Shown here piece by piece: positions 22,806-35,199 of a stretch of 64,000 nucleotides of DNA (within the stretch, counting starts at the first letter, position 1; every line of letters begins with the position of its first letter). The position numbers and the translations under genes were made by a program. Below the pieces are notes generated by a model. The model was not told the origin of the DNA and did not search any database. It worked only from the letters and a program-made list of their open reading frames with translations. Origin of the DNA: Ochotona curzoniae (lineage: Eukaryota; Chordata; Mammalia; Lagomorpha; Ochotonidae); NCBI RefSeq assembly GCF_017591425.1, contig NW_024467120.1:5766001-5830000 (forward strand), in the 5' to 3' direction.

Positions 22806-23045
22806 ATGGATTCGAGGCTGCCGGAAACCAGGTCCGGCTGACTTGAGAGCTTGCTAAGGATGTGTGGATCGGCGAGGCGATATGAAGAAGAGATAAGACA
22901 TGGACCACTGTGACATGATGCTCACAATGGACCACTCAGAAAAGTTGCCTGCTTTATTTATACACAAATCATGACAAGCTTTTTGCACAATATCCAATTG
23001 TTTCATTTTTACTTCGTGGTTAAGAGAATATAAAAATCAATCCTA
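22806..23045 (+). other. 3'UTR of the kinase gene
   Basis: Unique sequence between the TAG stop and the downstream CSINE. No AATAAA is visible. The best poly(A) signal candidate is the variant AATATA at 23027-23032. The transcript might alternatively end beyond the inserted SINE. Confidence 0.4.
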
Positions 23046-23412
23046 AAGAAAACATTTTCTTTTTTTTTTTTTTTAAAGATTTATTTTTATTATTTTTTTT
23101 TTTGGAAAGGCGGATATACAGAGAGGAGAGACAGAGAGGAAGATCTTCCGTCCGATGATTCACTCCCCAAGTGAGCACAACGGCCGATACTATGCCGGTC
23201 CGAAGCCAGGAGCCTCTTCCGGGTCTCCCACGCGGGTGCAGGGTCCCAAAGCTTTGGGCCGTCCTCGACTGCTTTCCCGGGCCACAGGCAGGGAGCTGGA
23301 AGGGAAGCGGGGCTGCCGGGATTAGAACCGGCGCCCATATGGGATCCCGGGCGTGCAAGGCGAGGACCTTTAACCACTTGCGCCACCGCGCCGGGCCCAA
23401 GAAAACATTTTC
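23046..23412 (-). mobile_element. Young full-length CSINE downstream of the kinase gene
   Basis: Reference description of the SINE family in this window: the head is tRNA-like with a B-box-like word ggttctaatcc, the body carries gggatcccatatggg, gggaaagcagtcgagg and cttccgtccgatgattcac, and the tail is A-rich. Here it reads on the minus strand at 23060-23398, flanked by perfect 14-bp target-site duplications AAGAAAACATTTTC at 23046-23059 and 23399-23412. Many CpGs survive, so it is recent. It is about 96 percent identical by eye to the copy at 46882-47209, and both carry the head variant 'gcgcaagtggttaaaggtcctc'. Confidence 0.93.
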
Positions 23413-24685
23413 AACAAACCATTACTCATTGAAACCTGCAGTTACCTGGCTGAAGCCAGGAGCTCCACGGTTGGCAGCGCATACAGTTACATAGTGACAA
23501 GTAGTTTACTTACACTCAAAATCAATTTTTACTAAACACAAACTAATATTGCTTAAAATATTAAGAGTACAGTATTAAAAGATCATAAATGAAAGGATCT
23601 TATAAAAGCATATAACAGATTCTTTGCTAATTCTTATAATCAAATCATGCATTAATTACCATCACCTTCACCTAGTGCTTATTCAATTGTTTTTTGTTCC
23701 TTTGTTAAAGGGCAGTGAAAGGGATCAAGGCAGCTCAGCCAATCTACAAACAGAGGGCTTTTACAAAAAACTTCCTTTTATCTTTATAAACTGTTTTCTT
23801 GCCCTAAATGTAAGTGCCAATATAAGATAGAGATTTTAAGCCATTTTGAGGGAGTTCACATTTGTTTCCCTTTAGAAGATGTCCCATATACTTTTACTTT
23901 CTATGGTGAGAAACTAAAATGCGCCATATCATGTGTAGTAACAATTCAAGGTGCATGGTAAACAAACTCTTTGTACCTCCATGATTGCCATGTGTTCCAA
24001 AATATTATCAAGCCATTTCTTAAGGAAAACATTACTTATACTAGGGCAAACTTCAGAACAAAAGTGGGCACATAACAAGATGTTTGGAAATATTGTGGGC
24101 TCAATTGTACTATTGCATACTTTTAGCTGCATGCCCTAGCCTTATGTCGCTAAAGATGTTTTTATCATAACATGATTGAAGTGTCATACCAGTTACAGGA
24201 ATCACTTCACATTAGCAGAAAAAAAAAAAGCACCCTCAGGAGAATTCTATGAAACATCAGAGAGGTGAATGAGTGTCCATACAATGGGGTGAGGCAGCAA
24301 TGAGGTGACCAGAGACATTCTGCCGGGCCTTGCCTTGCAGCCAGAAACTCCTCGTAGCCTTGCTAACCGAGGAGCAGTGTTGATCACACACCCATGCCAT
24401 CCGACCCCACACTGGGCAACCCAAGATCAGGGGTCTGCAAGCAGGGTTGCCTGAGGTTCTTCTTGCCTCAAGGCTTGAGTGGGATTCTCATGAATAAAAG
24501 TCCTAATGGATTGCATGGAATTGTCTGTGTGATGTTTGGGTCCCTATGTGTACCTTGACAATGATCAAGCAAGTGGATTGTCAAAAGGATCACCATGGAA
24601 AGACAGATGCCATCCCACCTCACTATGGGGATTCCCCAAAGGCTGACCTCATAGAAACAGAGAATAGAAGGGTGGTGTCCAGAGG
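23413..24685. other. Intergenic between kinase gene and polypurine tract
   Basis: AT-rich to about 24200, then moderately GC-rich with no ORF of interest. No repeat recognised. Confidence 0.5.
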
Positions 24686-25297
24686 TTGAGGGTGGGGGAG
24701 GGGAGGAGGAAGGAAGGAAAGGAGGAGGAGAAAGGAGGGATGGGAGAAGAGGGCCAAGGGAGGAGAAGGAAATGGGCAAGAAGGGGGAGGGTACAGAAGG
24801 AGGAGGAAAAGAAGCAGGAGGAAGATGCAGGGGAATGTGGAGAAAGGGACAGGAAAATGAGAAAATGAGAAAAGAGAATGAGGAAGGAGAGAGAGGATGG
24901 AACAAGGGAGGATGAGGGCAGGGAGGGAGAGGAGGCAAGTAAGGGGGAAAGGAGGAACGGAGGAATGGAGTGAGGAGGAGCAAGAGGGAGAGGAGCAAGG
25001 AAAAGAGGGGAAGAGAAGAGGAAAGCAGAGGAGGAAAGCAGAGAGCGTAGAGAGGGAAAGAGAGGGAGGGGAGGTAAGGAGGGATGGGGAGGGTAAGAGG
25101 AGGAAGGAAAAGGAGAGGGAAGGAGAGAGGAAGGGGAGAAAAAGGGGAAAAGAGGGAAGGAGGGAGTTGGGGGAAGAGGGAAAGAGGGAGGGAGAGGAAG
25201 GGGAGGGGAGAGCAGGGAGGAATGGGGGGTAAGGGAGGGAGGGAGAAGGGGGGGAGGAGGGGAGACGGAAGGAGATGGAAAGGAGGGAGGAAAGGCG
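24686..25297 (+). repeat. Long polypurine (A/G) tract
   Basis: About 610 bp almost purely A and G on the plus strand, with irregular GGAGGAA, GAGGGA and AAAGG units and only scattered T or C. It is too irregular for one repeat unit. The open frames through it (Arg/Glu/Gly-rich on plus; Ser/Pro/Leu-rich on minus) are compositional artefacts. Such mirror-rich tracts can form triplex DNA. Confidence 0.95.
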
Positions 25298-25565
25298 AGC
25301 ATTTGCATTGCTCCCTGCTACCTTGTAGGAGCGTAGCAGGGAACTGGCTAGGAAGCAGAGCTGGCTCCAGTCATGGTTTTCAGTGCCCGTTACCCATGTA
25401 TTGAGCTGTGTTCATTTGCTCTTCATTGTTGTGCTATTAGTGCCTGAAATCTTTCATTCTTCTCAGAGGTTTTTCATCCTTTGTGGTTTTTCCTAGGAAG
25501 TGGAAATGTGTGAGTCTGAGGAGCAGATAAAGCCCTTTAAAGTTTGCTCAGAAGTTAACAGCCTG

Positions 25566-26118
25566 CAACTGTTAGAGTGTGGGTAAATTGTTATTGTTGG
25601 GCAGTGTGAGGTTCCTTTGTGTGGGGAAAACTGCTACTTTGCTAGGCCAGGAGGCGCCTGGACTTTGGGAGGATTCCGCTTTAGTGATAAATTTGTTCTT
25701 TGCTGTCCTGCAACTTTGTGAACTCAGGTGCAGGGGGGCAAGGGCACAGTTCTTCTCCGGTCCCAGGAACAGGAGGAAGATAAAGGTGTGAGAATGGGAT
25801 GAGCCATACAGATATAGGTATGGGAACAGAACAGGCTGCCTGTGCCTGAAGGCCATAAAAGTGAACATGTCTAAGGTTGTTACTTTTAATGTATTTCCTA
25901 GCCCAAAAGGGCCTATATAAGCTTCTGTCTTGGGCTGTTCGAGGTCTGACCACCCTGCTTGGCTGGCCTGTGTGCCCCAAGTATGGTCTGGCCCCATCAT
26001 GCTGGCGCGATAAACTCTGTTTGCTGTTTGCATTACCAGAGAGACTGTTTGTCATTCTCTGGGGGTTGACTAGCTCGCACCCTGACGACCGGGGCTTTAG
26101 CTCGGACTCTAACACAAC
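25566..26118 (+). mobile_element. Solo LTR of an endogenous retrovirus (class I/gamma-like)
   Basis: The LTR spans 25570-26114 (545 bp). It starts TGTTAGAGT and ends ACTCTAACA, a perfect 9-bp terminal inverted repeat beginning TG and ending CA. It is flanked by the 4-bp target-site duplication CAAC at 25566-25569 and 26115-26118. Inside are a TATA box (TATATAA, 25914-25920) and a GATAAA poly(A)-signal variant (26009-26014) about 90 bp later. No primer-binding site or internal retroviral sequence follows, so it is a solo LTR left by LTR-LTR recombination. CpGs and intact ends suggest a fairly recent insertion. The class assignment rests on the 4-bp duplication and layout and is inference. Confidence 0.85.
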
Positions 26119-26305
26119 AACACATGGAGATCTGTTACAACAGGCTTATTCCCTTAATTTCGTTCTTCTTTCTGCATCTTTCCCATGGATGTCTCTGCAG
26201 CCTCCCTTTTCTTTCCCATTTGTAGTTTCTGCCATTTGTATACCATCTCTGTTGTATCCAGGCATTAGAGCTTGGTCAATACCAGTTGCTCCAAGTACAT
26301 TTGTT

Positions 26306-26357
26306 AATACATGATAGATAGATAGATGATCAATAGAGAGATAGATAGATAGATAGA
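26306..26357. repeat. (GATA)n microsatellite
   Basis: Interrupted GATA tetranucleotide run with a short GATCAATAGAGA interruption. Confidence 0.95.
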
Positions 26358-27844
26358 GGCATATTCGTTGAGTGATCTTGACCTTTGTCAGTGTCAGGGG
26401 TGAGACGTGGAGCCAGCAGAGGCATGCTGAGAGGCAGAAGGGAGCTCCCCAGACAAGGAGGGTCTTGACTGTGAGGCATCCACAGGATCTGTAGCCACCA
26501 AGGAAACAATGGCAGAGTGGGTGGGGAGTGTGTTGTCATGGAAACTCAGACAGAGTGGGGGCCGGGGGACCAGAGGTACAAATAGAGGTAATAAAATGGC
26601 ATTGCTCATTTGAAACTATCCAGTATTGGCCCAGGCTGTCCTCAAGAACACATCTCACAAGTCTGAAAGGACAAGCGCTCTGCCCCATTTTTTAAAATTT
26701 CTGTTAACCAAGATCACACCTGCTGCAGGTTCACATATGAAATGATGAATACAAGTGTTTCCCACTCAGGACTGTCCTCCCGGTGGCTTCACAGAAGGTC
26801 TTCCCAGTCTACACTGTGTTGGGCTGGTTGTGATGGCTCTCGGGTCTCTTAAGAGTATTATTTTCCTGTGGCTCATTGATTTCTGCTGTCCCTGGCTCTA
26901 TGAGCAATAATTTGAATTTTCTTCTGGGCACCCACTGATCCTCTCACAGTTAAGGTAGATTTTTCTCTGCATTACATCCTACCCAAGGCCCTTTGCATGG
27001 GTAGTCATGCTGACCCTCTTCCAAAATGCCACCACCAATGCACTCAACTAACATCAGAGAATTTTAGTTCATTTGTTCTCCTTCATCTCCTAATGACTCA
27101 TCAAATCTCTGATTCCCAAGAACTGCATACCACTTAGAACAAGTGACTGTAAATTCGTAGTACTTCATTTTTTTTTCATCATTGCTTTTAAGAAATAGTC
27201 ATTTGGTTAAGTTTAAGTTAGGTTCCAGGGACTAAGCACTGGTCATTATGTAGAAGCATTCAGCAGTGCTCAGTGATCCCTGTGGGTAGGGCTGTGTTAA
27301 CAGGAGCATGGATGTGAGGGTGCTGGCTGGACAGACATCACCCAGGGGACCACCTCGTGGGCTCTGTGTTGTTTTCAGTATTGTCAGATAAGAATTAAAA
27401 ATTCAGCGTAGTTGAAAACATTATTCACTGTGCACTTCTATTACATACAAAAGCATGATGCTTGTGTACTGTGAATATGCTCTCCCCTCAGCAGGAGGAG
27501 CAGAGCAGGGCAGCCTGTGCTATGTTGATGCAGGAGAGCAGAGAGGTGGGTGTGATTCACTTTTTAGGAAATCTTACCACTGTGTTTCCTGGAGGGCCTG
27601 GCAGTGTGGGTGGCTCCTCACTCAGATCAACACATGCACTTGAGCATTTCCTATGCGCGAGTAGGTATACTTTTGAAATTTTGTGTCTACTTGTATTGAT
27701 TGTCACCAAAAGGAACCGATTTTTGAATATGTCGTCATTGAACAGCTTACCTGACATCTGTTTATAGACACTCTTACATCTCAGTACCACTAGTCTCAAA
27801 TTTTAGCACATGTAACACACATCTCTGAACTTATTATTGTTGTT
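26358..27844. other. Intergenic, nothing recognised
   Basis: Unique-looking sequence; short chance ORFs only (101 codons at most). Confidence 0.5.
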
Positions 27845-28155
27845 GTTGTAAAGGCAGATTTACAGAGACAAGGAGGCACAGAGAGAAAGATCTTTTCCAT
27901 CTGCTTTCTCACTCCCAAAGAGGCTGCAATGGGCAGAGCTGAGCTGATCGAAAGCCAGGAGCCAGGAACCTCCTCCAGCTCTTCCACACCAGTGCAAGGT
28001 CCTAAGGCTTTGAGCCATTCTCTACTGCTTTCCCAGGTCACAAGTAGGGAGCTGAATGGGCAGTGTAACTGCTGCAACATGAACAAGCATCCAAATAGAA
28101 TCACAGTGTGTGCAAGGTGAGGATTTAACCACTGGGCCATGGCCCAGGACCCTAC
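27845..28155 (-). mobile_element. CSINE, minus strand
   Basis: Begins 'gttgttgttgtaaaggcagatttacagagacaaggaggc' and ends 'gtgaggatttaaccactgggccatggccc'. The middle has 'gccaggagccaggaacctcctcc'. Diverged; no clear duplication. Confidence 0.82.
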
Positions 28156-28459
28156 AGGTAACACCTGAACGTACTGTGTCACAAAGCCAGGCCTGTCCTC
28201 AGCTTTGACTGTAAGAATCTTAGTCTTACTGATCCTCAGTTAACTGAAGGCTCAAATGGTTCTCAATTTATTAATTGATGCAAAGATATGAATGTGAACA
28301 TGTCTAGTCCCACATCAACAGTGAATAACAAATAATGGTACTCTATTGACCTGCTAGAATATGCCTCTTGTTAAAAAAGGTATTTGTGGGCAGAATGAGC
28401 TCCTGTTCATGGTTTCACTTTTCAAATGATCATAACAGCTAGGGCCTAGACAGGACCCA

Positions 28460-28545
28460 AGCAGAGTATCAAAAACTCAATCCAGGTCTCCCACATGGGT
28501 AGCGGGATCCAACCATCTGAGCCTTCACCACTGCCTCTGGGGTCT
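28460..28545 (-). mobile_element. CSINE fragment
   Basis: Only the central part remains: 'caatccaggtctcccacatgggtagcgggatccaaccatctgagcc'. Old and truncated at both ends. Confidence 0.45.
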
Positions 28546-30753
28546 GTAATTAGAATGAAATGAAATTAAGAACTAGAACTGGGTGCCAGAACAAGCCAGG
28601 CACTTTCAATATGGAAGGTATGTGTCATAGATGCAAGGCCAGACACCAGCTCCTAGGAAAAGATATGCAGATTTAAAGCCAAATGCAGTAAAATAAGTCC
28701 TACCTTGCGAGGGTGGTAAGCAACGTTTCAATCCAGCCTCTTGAAGCCCCACTGTGTGCTTGCTTTCTAGTACTGGCAATGGGGATTAGAGCTGACCAGA
28801 GTTTGACTGATCTGAAATATTGGTTTTGGTTTCTCCATAAACTGGCTCCAGGGTCCCAGAAAACAAGTTGCAGCATGCACATATTCTGTAAAATGCAAGG
28901 ATGGCTGACTTGGGACAACCTGCCTCTTCATTTTGCATTAAATGGGATGCATCACAGTTTGTTTCTAGTGGTCTTTTTTTCTGAAAGGGAGAGATATGTA
29001 AGCCTTAAGTTTTGCTGGACAAAATGATACAGTACATTTTCAGTAATATTTTCATCCTTTCGTGGATGGGTAGAAAATACTGAACATTGGAATAGCTCAA
29101 TTGTAGGAACTGGAAAACATCCAGAGCAAAAGCCTGGCTGTTGGATGATCAAAATGAGGGATGGGTAAAGATGGTTCTTTCTGGATTGTAAGCGGAAGGA
29201 CTCTGGGATGTAAAGGCAGAAAACCGATGCTTGTCTCTGTCCTTGTCCCTGAGGTCTAATTTGGCCTGGTTGTTTCATTTTAAAGTCAAAGACAGATGGT
29301 TGGAATCTCTAAGCCAGAGGATTTACCTTGAGTATTTTCTGCTTTAGAATCACTTTGATTTTTGGATTGGCAAAGCAATGGATGTTGGCAGAAAAACCAT
29401 TGATGGAATTTTTGCTCTTACGACAGGATCCGTTGTCAACTCATAGGCTCTCTGTTGACTAAAACATCTTCACGTTTCTCCATCCGAATGCTCAAATTAT
29501 TCATATTTTAAAATACAAAACCTATCTGCATAGTTTAAGTATCATTTTCTTTGAATGGCATTGTCCAGTTTTCACAACTTGTCAAAGTTAATCTGTGTTG
29601 TTCAGCAATTGTTATCCCAGTTGACCTGTAGAATCCAGTCTGTCTTAAAAGGTTTTCTAAGTGCTGTGTGCTGTGCACCAATGGGAGACTTAAAAAAAAT
29701 CATGAAAATGGAATTAAAAGATTGTAAGATTATTTTGGTGCAGAAAATGATGTGTGTGCACATTTTGTTATAATACGCATTTCCCATGAAGTTCTAAAGA
29801 TCCCTTAATGAAGGTATCATACGCAACTTGCTGAGTATATTTTAGCATCTCACCCATGTTCTTTTCTCAGTCATTGGACACAGGTAGGAAATCACTTTTA
29901 TGGCCTGATTTGTTCAAGTCAAACTACTTCTTAAGTCTTGATTGTCTTTGCAGCACGTTCCTGTGTTGTCTGGCTCTCCTGGGAATAGGGTTAACAGTTG
30001 AATGTATTTGTGTTGTTCTTAGAGAAAGGACAGATGAATGTTCTTCTTCTAGGTAGTTTCCTTGTTACTATTCTTCTCCTTCTCTTTTTAACCTCTTTTT
30101 ATTTTTCTCAAACACAATCAACTTGTCTAGAGGTTTTACTTTCCAACAGAACTGATATCGTTCCCTTCGCATATTTTGTGCTTTCGTTGTCCATCTTCCA
30201 GGCACTACTTACCTTTATTGATGATGACTCAGATCCCATGATTATTTAAGATAAAAGAAACATGAGTTCATACTCTCCGGACATACAGTCCCAGTCTGTG
30301 AAGCTCTTTATGGTTGCTTCTGTATTATTTTGCTCTGCTTTTTCTGAAGCTCATGTGAAACTTAAACGGACCAAGAATGATTTCAAAATACGCTTGCACA
30401 GAAAGTCCAGTGTGACATAGGGCCTAGAAATGATTGAACAGATGTAGCAGGTGTAAACATGTTTCCTTATCTTGGATTCTGCAGTTTACATCCTCCTAGA
30501 AGACTTTCTGTATTGCAGAAAAGGGTTATTAGTACAGATGGTAAACTGCTGAAATGCCCAGAAGGTTCAAGCTCATCTGTGCTTTTAAAGAAGGGGAGGT
30601 TTGCATGTTGTCTGCCTCACAGGTGTCTGGAAGGCTCCAAATTACTTTCAGATTTTTCTGTTTTACTTTGCTTTAACAGATGTCTTGGGTTCAATGTTGG
30701 AAGCATCCGCTCCTTATGGTGTCCAAGTGTTTGAAATTGGAAAGTGTGTCCCA
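28546..30753. other. Intergenic, nothing recognised
   Basis: T-rich stretches around 29850-30250 give hydrophobic chance ORFs. No gene or repeat family recognised. Confidence 0.5.
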
Positions 30754-30839
30754 AGAGCAAGGGGTGGAGTCGAGCTCTTGGCACTCTAGCCTACACAGAG
30801 CAAGGGATGGAGTCGAGCTCTTGGCACACTAGCCTACAC
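30754..30839. repeat. Perfectly adjacent 43-bp tandem duplication
   Basis: Two 43-bp copies at 30754-30796 and 30797-30839 differ at only two positions. Each contains the palindrome GAGCTC. Too recent and too short to belong to a satellite. Confidence 0.92.
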
Positions 30840-31424
30840 AGTCATTGCAAATTAAAGCTTTGGGCATTTTTTTTGTCACTGGGCTGCTGGCACTGATATT
30901 TTCTTCTGGTCACTGGCTCTTTCCTAATTTGCAGAGTTCTCTGGGTACATCTTTTTGACATGAACACTTCAGTATTACTGAGCCTTAATGTCCATTGTTC
31001 TTGTTTCTGATTTTCCGAACCTGTGCCCATCATGGGTTTGAACAAGTGGTGACCATATACCTCCATGTGTTCAGTGGATTCTGTGAATTAAACATTAGGA
31101 CTACCCTTCTGGGTGAGGCAAAGACCAGCACTGAATACTGTTGGCTTCTTTTCCCAGAACTGAAAAATTCAATCCTCCGTGGAAAAAGCAAAGCAAACTA
31201 AGCTGAATTTGGGTGGAGAGTAGCATTCTTCATTTCCTACTTTATGCCTGTGACATTTAACCTGCTCTTTGTCCTTTTACAGTTTCTTTCATCCAGTTTT
31301 AAATAAAATGCAACATTTCATAAAGTATATTCCACGGGAACATTAATAGGTTATATTTGGGAGGAAACTCATGTTGTCACAAAAATTTGAGGAGTCCTGT
31401 GTTACATAAAATTTTTTAAGCCCT

Positions 31425-31757
31425 GGGGCCCAGCACGATGGCTTAGCAGCTAAAGTCCTGTCCTTGAACCTGCTGAGATCCCATATGGGCACTCCGGTTC
31501 TAATCCTGGTGGCTCTGCTTCCCATCCAGCTCCCTGCTTGTGGCCTGGGAAAGCAGTCGAGGATGGTCCAAAGCCTTGGGACCATGTACCTGTGTGGGAG
31601 ACCCGGAAGAAGCTCTGGGCTCCTGGCTTCAGATTGACTCAGCACTGGCCATTGTAGCCGCTTGGGGAGTGAACTATCAGATGGAAGATTTTTCTCTCTG
31701 TTTCTCAGCCTCTCTGCATGTCTGCGTTTTCAATAAAAATAAATAAATCTTAAAAAA
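31425..31757 (+). mobile_element. Full-length CSINE
   Basis: From 'ggggcccagcacgatggcttagcagctaaagtcctg' to the 'caataaaaataaataaatcttaaa' tail. Only a weak duplication (tttaa-ccctgg against tttaa-ctctgg) is visible. Confidence 0.88.
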
Positions 31758-32189
31758 ATGTTTAAACTCTGGATTGTCTTGGGGCATATAATTATAAGGT
31801 TTTGCAGGTCAGCATCTTGCTAAATATATTAAACATGATTTAGCATTATTTATTTAGACAATATATGCTGTTTCTGTTTTGTTTTCATTTGGTGGAGTTT
31901 GTCATGAGACCAGTGCTCCGCAGAATACACATTTGGAGATGTTTACTTCAACAAAACAATAAAGCCCAGGAGACCATGTCTGGTGGTTGTTTCCCTGGGG
32001 AAGCTCAGCACAATTAATGATTAAAAAAAACATGGGTAAAGGGACTGACCTCTGAGGGTTTGGTGGGTTCTAATGGACATTTTGATTGTCTCCCAAGCAC
32101 CTCTTTCTCCCCTGCCCAACTATAGACATTCTTATGGGAAGGGATTGTTCCAAATCCTAGTCCTATTGCAAACTGAACTGCATACTTGT

Positions 32190-32560
32190 AAAATTAATAT
32201 ATTTAAGCCCTAACCTCCAATATGACTGTATTTGAAGATGAGGCCATAAAGAGATAATTAATGTTAAGTGAAAATAACATCATGAGGATGAGACTTTGAC
32301 GCATCTCAGCTAGTGTCCTGTTAAAAAGTCCAAGTGATTCAGGGATGGAAGTGCACAGAGAAAAGGCCAGGTGAGGACCCAAGGAAAAAGGGGCCATTTG
32401 CAACCCGAGGAAATGGGCTGTGAGAGACGCAACTGCTGTGAACACCTTGGTCTTGGGCTTCTGGACTCCTGAGTTGTGAAAAACCAAGTTTCTGGTGTTG
32501 AAGCCACTTAGTTGCTGGCATTTTGTTATGGTAACCCTGGCAAATTAACACAACCCTCAT
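32190..32560 (+). mobile_element. Ancient LTR-like interspersed repeat relic
   Basis: The order 'taagccctaacctccaatatgactgtatttgaagatgaggcc', 'tgcacagagaaaaggccaggtgaggaccc', 'acaccttggtcttgggcttctggactcctgagttgtg' and 'gttatggtaaccctggcaaattaacac' matches a common old mammalian repeat related to the relic at 2690-3035. Subfamily not named. Confidence 0.6.
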
Positions 32561-33189
32561 GGCGCTTTATGTTAGAGCTTTAGGGTCACCTTTCCTATTT
32601 CTACAAAACAACAATCACTTCAGATAATCCTGACCTGAGCCAGCAGTCTCAAGGAATTTGTCCGGATGCAGGGATTGGGTCTGGCGGACTCTGTTGAGCA
32701 CAAATCCTGGGACATGTGTCTCATGCTGAGACAAGTCCTTCAGTTCCTGACACACAGGACAAGGAAGGCCAAAAATACTAACAAATACTTAACAGCAGCT
32801 GCCACGGACAGCCAGCTTGTAAAGCCAGAGGGTGATTGAAGAAGAATTCCAGACAATAAAGCAGGAAAGAAGTAGACCCGTGCTCCGGTCAGTTCATGCC
32901 TGAAGAATCAGCTTTGCAGTTAGTAAGCCAATAGATGCCCCACGTTGATTAAATAACAATGTATTGTTTTCTTTTTATATTCAATGAAAAGATCACACTG
33001 ATGCACAGGTTACTTAAAAATCATAATGAATCCAGCTTCAGGCCCAAACGTAAATCCCTTGTTAAGTCTATAACATCAGGTTATGTGCCCAAACACACAC
33101 TTTATTCTTTAGACCATTTGTTTTTATTAGATACATTTTTTTAGATTTAAAATATCTATAAGCAATTAAATGGTAAGCACCAGAGCAGG

Positions 33190-33508
33190 TACAGGGGCAC
33201 ATCAGGCTAATCCTCCCGCCGGTGGTGCTGGCATCCAGTATGGGTCCTGATTCCATTCCCGGCTGCTGCACGTCCAAAACCAGGTCCTTACTATGGCCTG
33301 GGAAGTAAGTGGAGGATGACTGAAGTCCTTGGAATCCTGCACTCACATGGCAGATCCAGAAGAGGTTCCTGGCTCCCAGTTTCAGACTGGCTCCGTCCTG
33401 GCCTTGCAGTTATTTGAGGAGGGAACCATAGTAGATACGTTAGCTATCTTTCCTTCTCTCTCCATAAATCTTTGAAAGAAAAATAAATAAATCTTAAAAG
33501 AAAAAACA
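33190..33508 (+). mobile_element. Older-subfamily CSINE
   Basis: The head has 'aggctaatcctcccgccggtggtgctggcatccagtatgggt', unlike the 'ctagtggctaaagtcc' heads elsewhere. The body 'ctatggcctgggaagtaagtggaggatgac' and tail 'aaaaataaataaatctt' are standard. It resembles the head type familiar from rabbit. Confidence 0.82.
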
Positions 33509-33859
33509 AGTAAGCATCAAAGTATGAGTGATTGTGTGGATAAAAGTTTACTTCCAGAGGTAAGGCTGGCAAATTGAGTCTGTTCAGATGAACACTGTGG
33601 CAGTTTCAAATAATCTAATGTGGGATAGCCTTACCAACATAGGGGGTATAGAACAAACAATAAAAAACTGAGATGGTGAAAGAAAATTATTGGAAGATCC
33701 TTCCTGAAGTATAAAAATTGCTAAAGAGAATAAGGATAATGATCGATTCCTCAATTTCTCCTGCCACTCTACAGCGCTTATGTTACACAAATACAGAGAT
33801 CAGCAAAATGCTGCATGATTTTCTTTAGAGCCTTCTATGGAAGTCGCAAACTCTTCTTA

Positions 33860-34215
33860 AAAGTAAAGCATGTGGTGCCTAGTGTGGTAGCCTAGTGGCT
33901 AAACTCCTTGCCTTGTACATGCCAGGATCCCACATGGGTGCCAGTTCTAATCACGCAGCCCCACTTCCCATCCAGCTCCCTGCTTGTGGCCCAAGAAAGC
34001 AGTCCCAAGGATGGCCCAAAGCCTTGGGACCCTGCACCACGTGGGAGACCTGGAAGAAGCTCCTGGCTTCGGATTGGCACAGCTCCAGCCCATTGGGACC
34101 ATCTGGGGAGTGAATCAATGGATGGGAGATTTTCCTCTCTGTCTCTCCTTCTTTCTGTATATCTGATTTTCCAATAAAAATTTTTAAAAATCTTAAAAAA
34201 AAAAAGTAAGGCATG
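33860..34215 (+). mobile_element. Full-length CSINE with target-site duplication
   Basis: Body at about 33874-34201. Flanks AAAGTAAAGCATGT (33860-33873) and AAAGTAAGGCATGT (34202-34215) match at 13 of 14 positions. Confidence 0.9.
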
Positions 34216-35199
34216 TTGCCAATGTGAAATCGTGTTCAATGAGTTTTTAGAAGGGTCTGAAGAACCTCCCAATAAAATATCTGCCTGAAGTCACTTTGCC
34301 CTGCTGCTGCTTATCCCTGTACTTCCCAAACACACTTGTCTAGCTTAGTTTCAGGCTTGCAAGAACAATCAAGCATCATAAATAAGAGATCCCCCAGGGA
34401 ATCAAAGGAGGCCTCCTGGGGTGGAGACCATGATCTAGTGGAGTTTCTCCACTGGGATTCAAGGAGATGGAATTCCTGGCTTTAGAGCATGAAATCAGGA
34501 TCAGCACTTGGGCAGAGCTGAAGCTGAACCACAAACAAGATGCAGTGCTTAGGGCCTGGTTTCCTAGGAAGTTGCTCAATGTTTTAGCTCCCCAGGAGTC
34601 CTGCTGCCCCAGGGGGAGCCCAGAGCTGCCCACCACTTGGGAGCTTCTGCTAGGGATGGCAGGCAGGCTCTCTAGGGCAGCTATGCATTTGGTAAATTGG
34701 TGCCATAGGCCTCCTATGCTGCTGGTAGGCAACTGTGGACTCTTTAGATTCTGAAGTTTTAAAGCTAAGTAGATGTTTATAAATGCTACTCTTTTGGTCT
34801 TGACAAATACAACTCTTACCTCTCTGATATAATATGTGGTTAATTAAAAAAGTTTCATGGGAAAATGGAATAAAATGAAAAGATAAGTTTATTTTGGTAG
34901 TGAAATTTTCTTCATTCCATGCATAACCTTTTGGTAATATTCACTGTTCACTAAGTTTTGGCAGCATCCTTGTAGCTCTGTGGGGAAAAAAGAAGCTATT
35001 TTGCAATGGATAACGTTTATTTTCTTTTTGGTTTGCGTCTTTAAAAAATAAACTATTCATTATTTGAAATAGATTTACAGGGATTTTAGGCATTGTAAAC
35101 TTGAAAGCCTATGCTACTTTGCGTACATCTTTCTCTGGCTCTGAAGTTCCTTTGTGGAGGAAATCCATGCAAGACAGAAAGTAGGCATAGACATACAGA
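34216..35199. other. Intergenic, nothing recognised
   Basis: 34376-34754 is open on both strands (118 and 95 codons), moderately GC-rich and without a recognisable domain. Confidence 0.45.

Noticed and set aside
24468..25308. Long Ser/Pro/Leu-rich minus ORFs and Arg/Glu/Gly-rich plus ORFs
   Set aside because: Products of the polypurine tract's composition, which lacks stop codons by chance.
25570..26114. Possible full provirus
   Set aside because: Only one LTR is present and the sequence after it lacks a primer-binding site or gag/pol similarity. The matching CAAC duplication on both sides shows a solo LTR.
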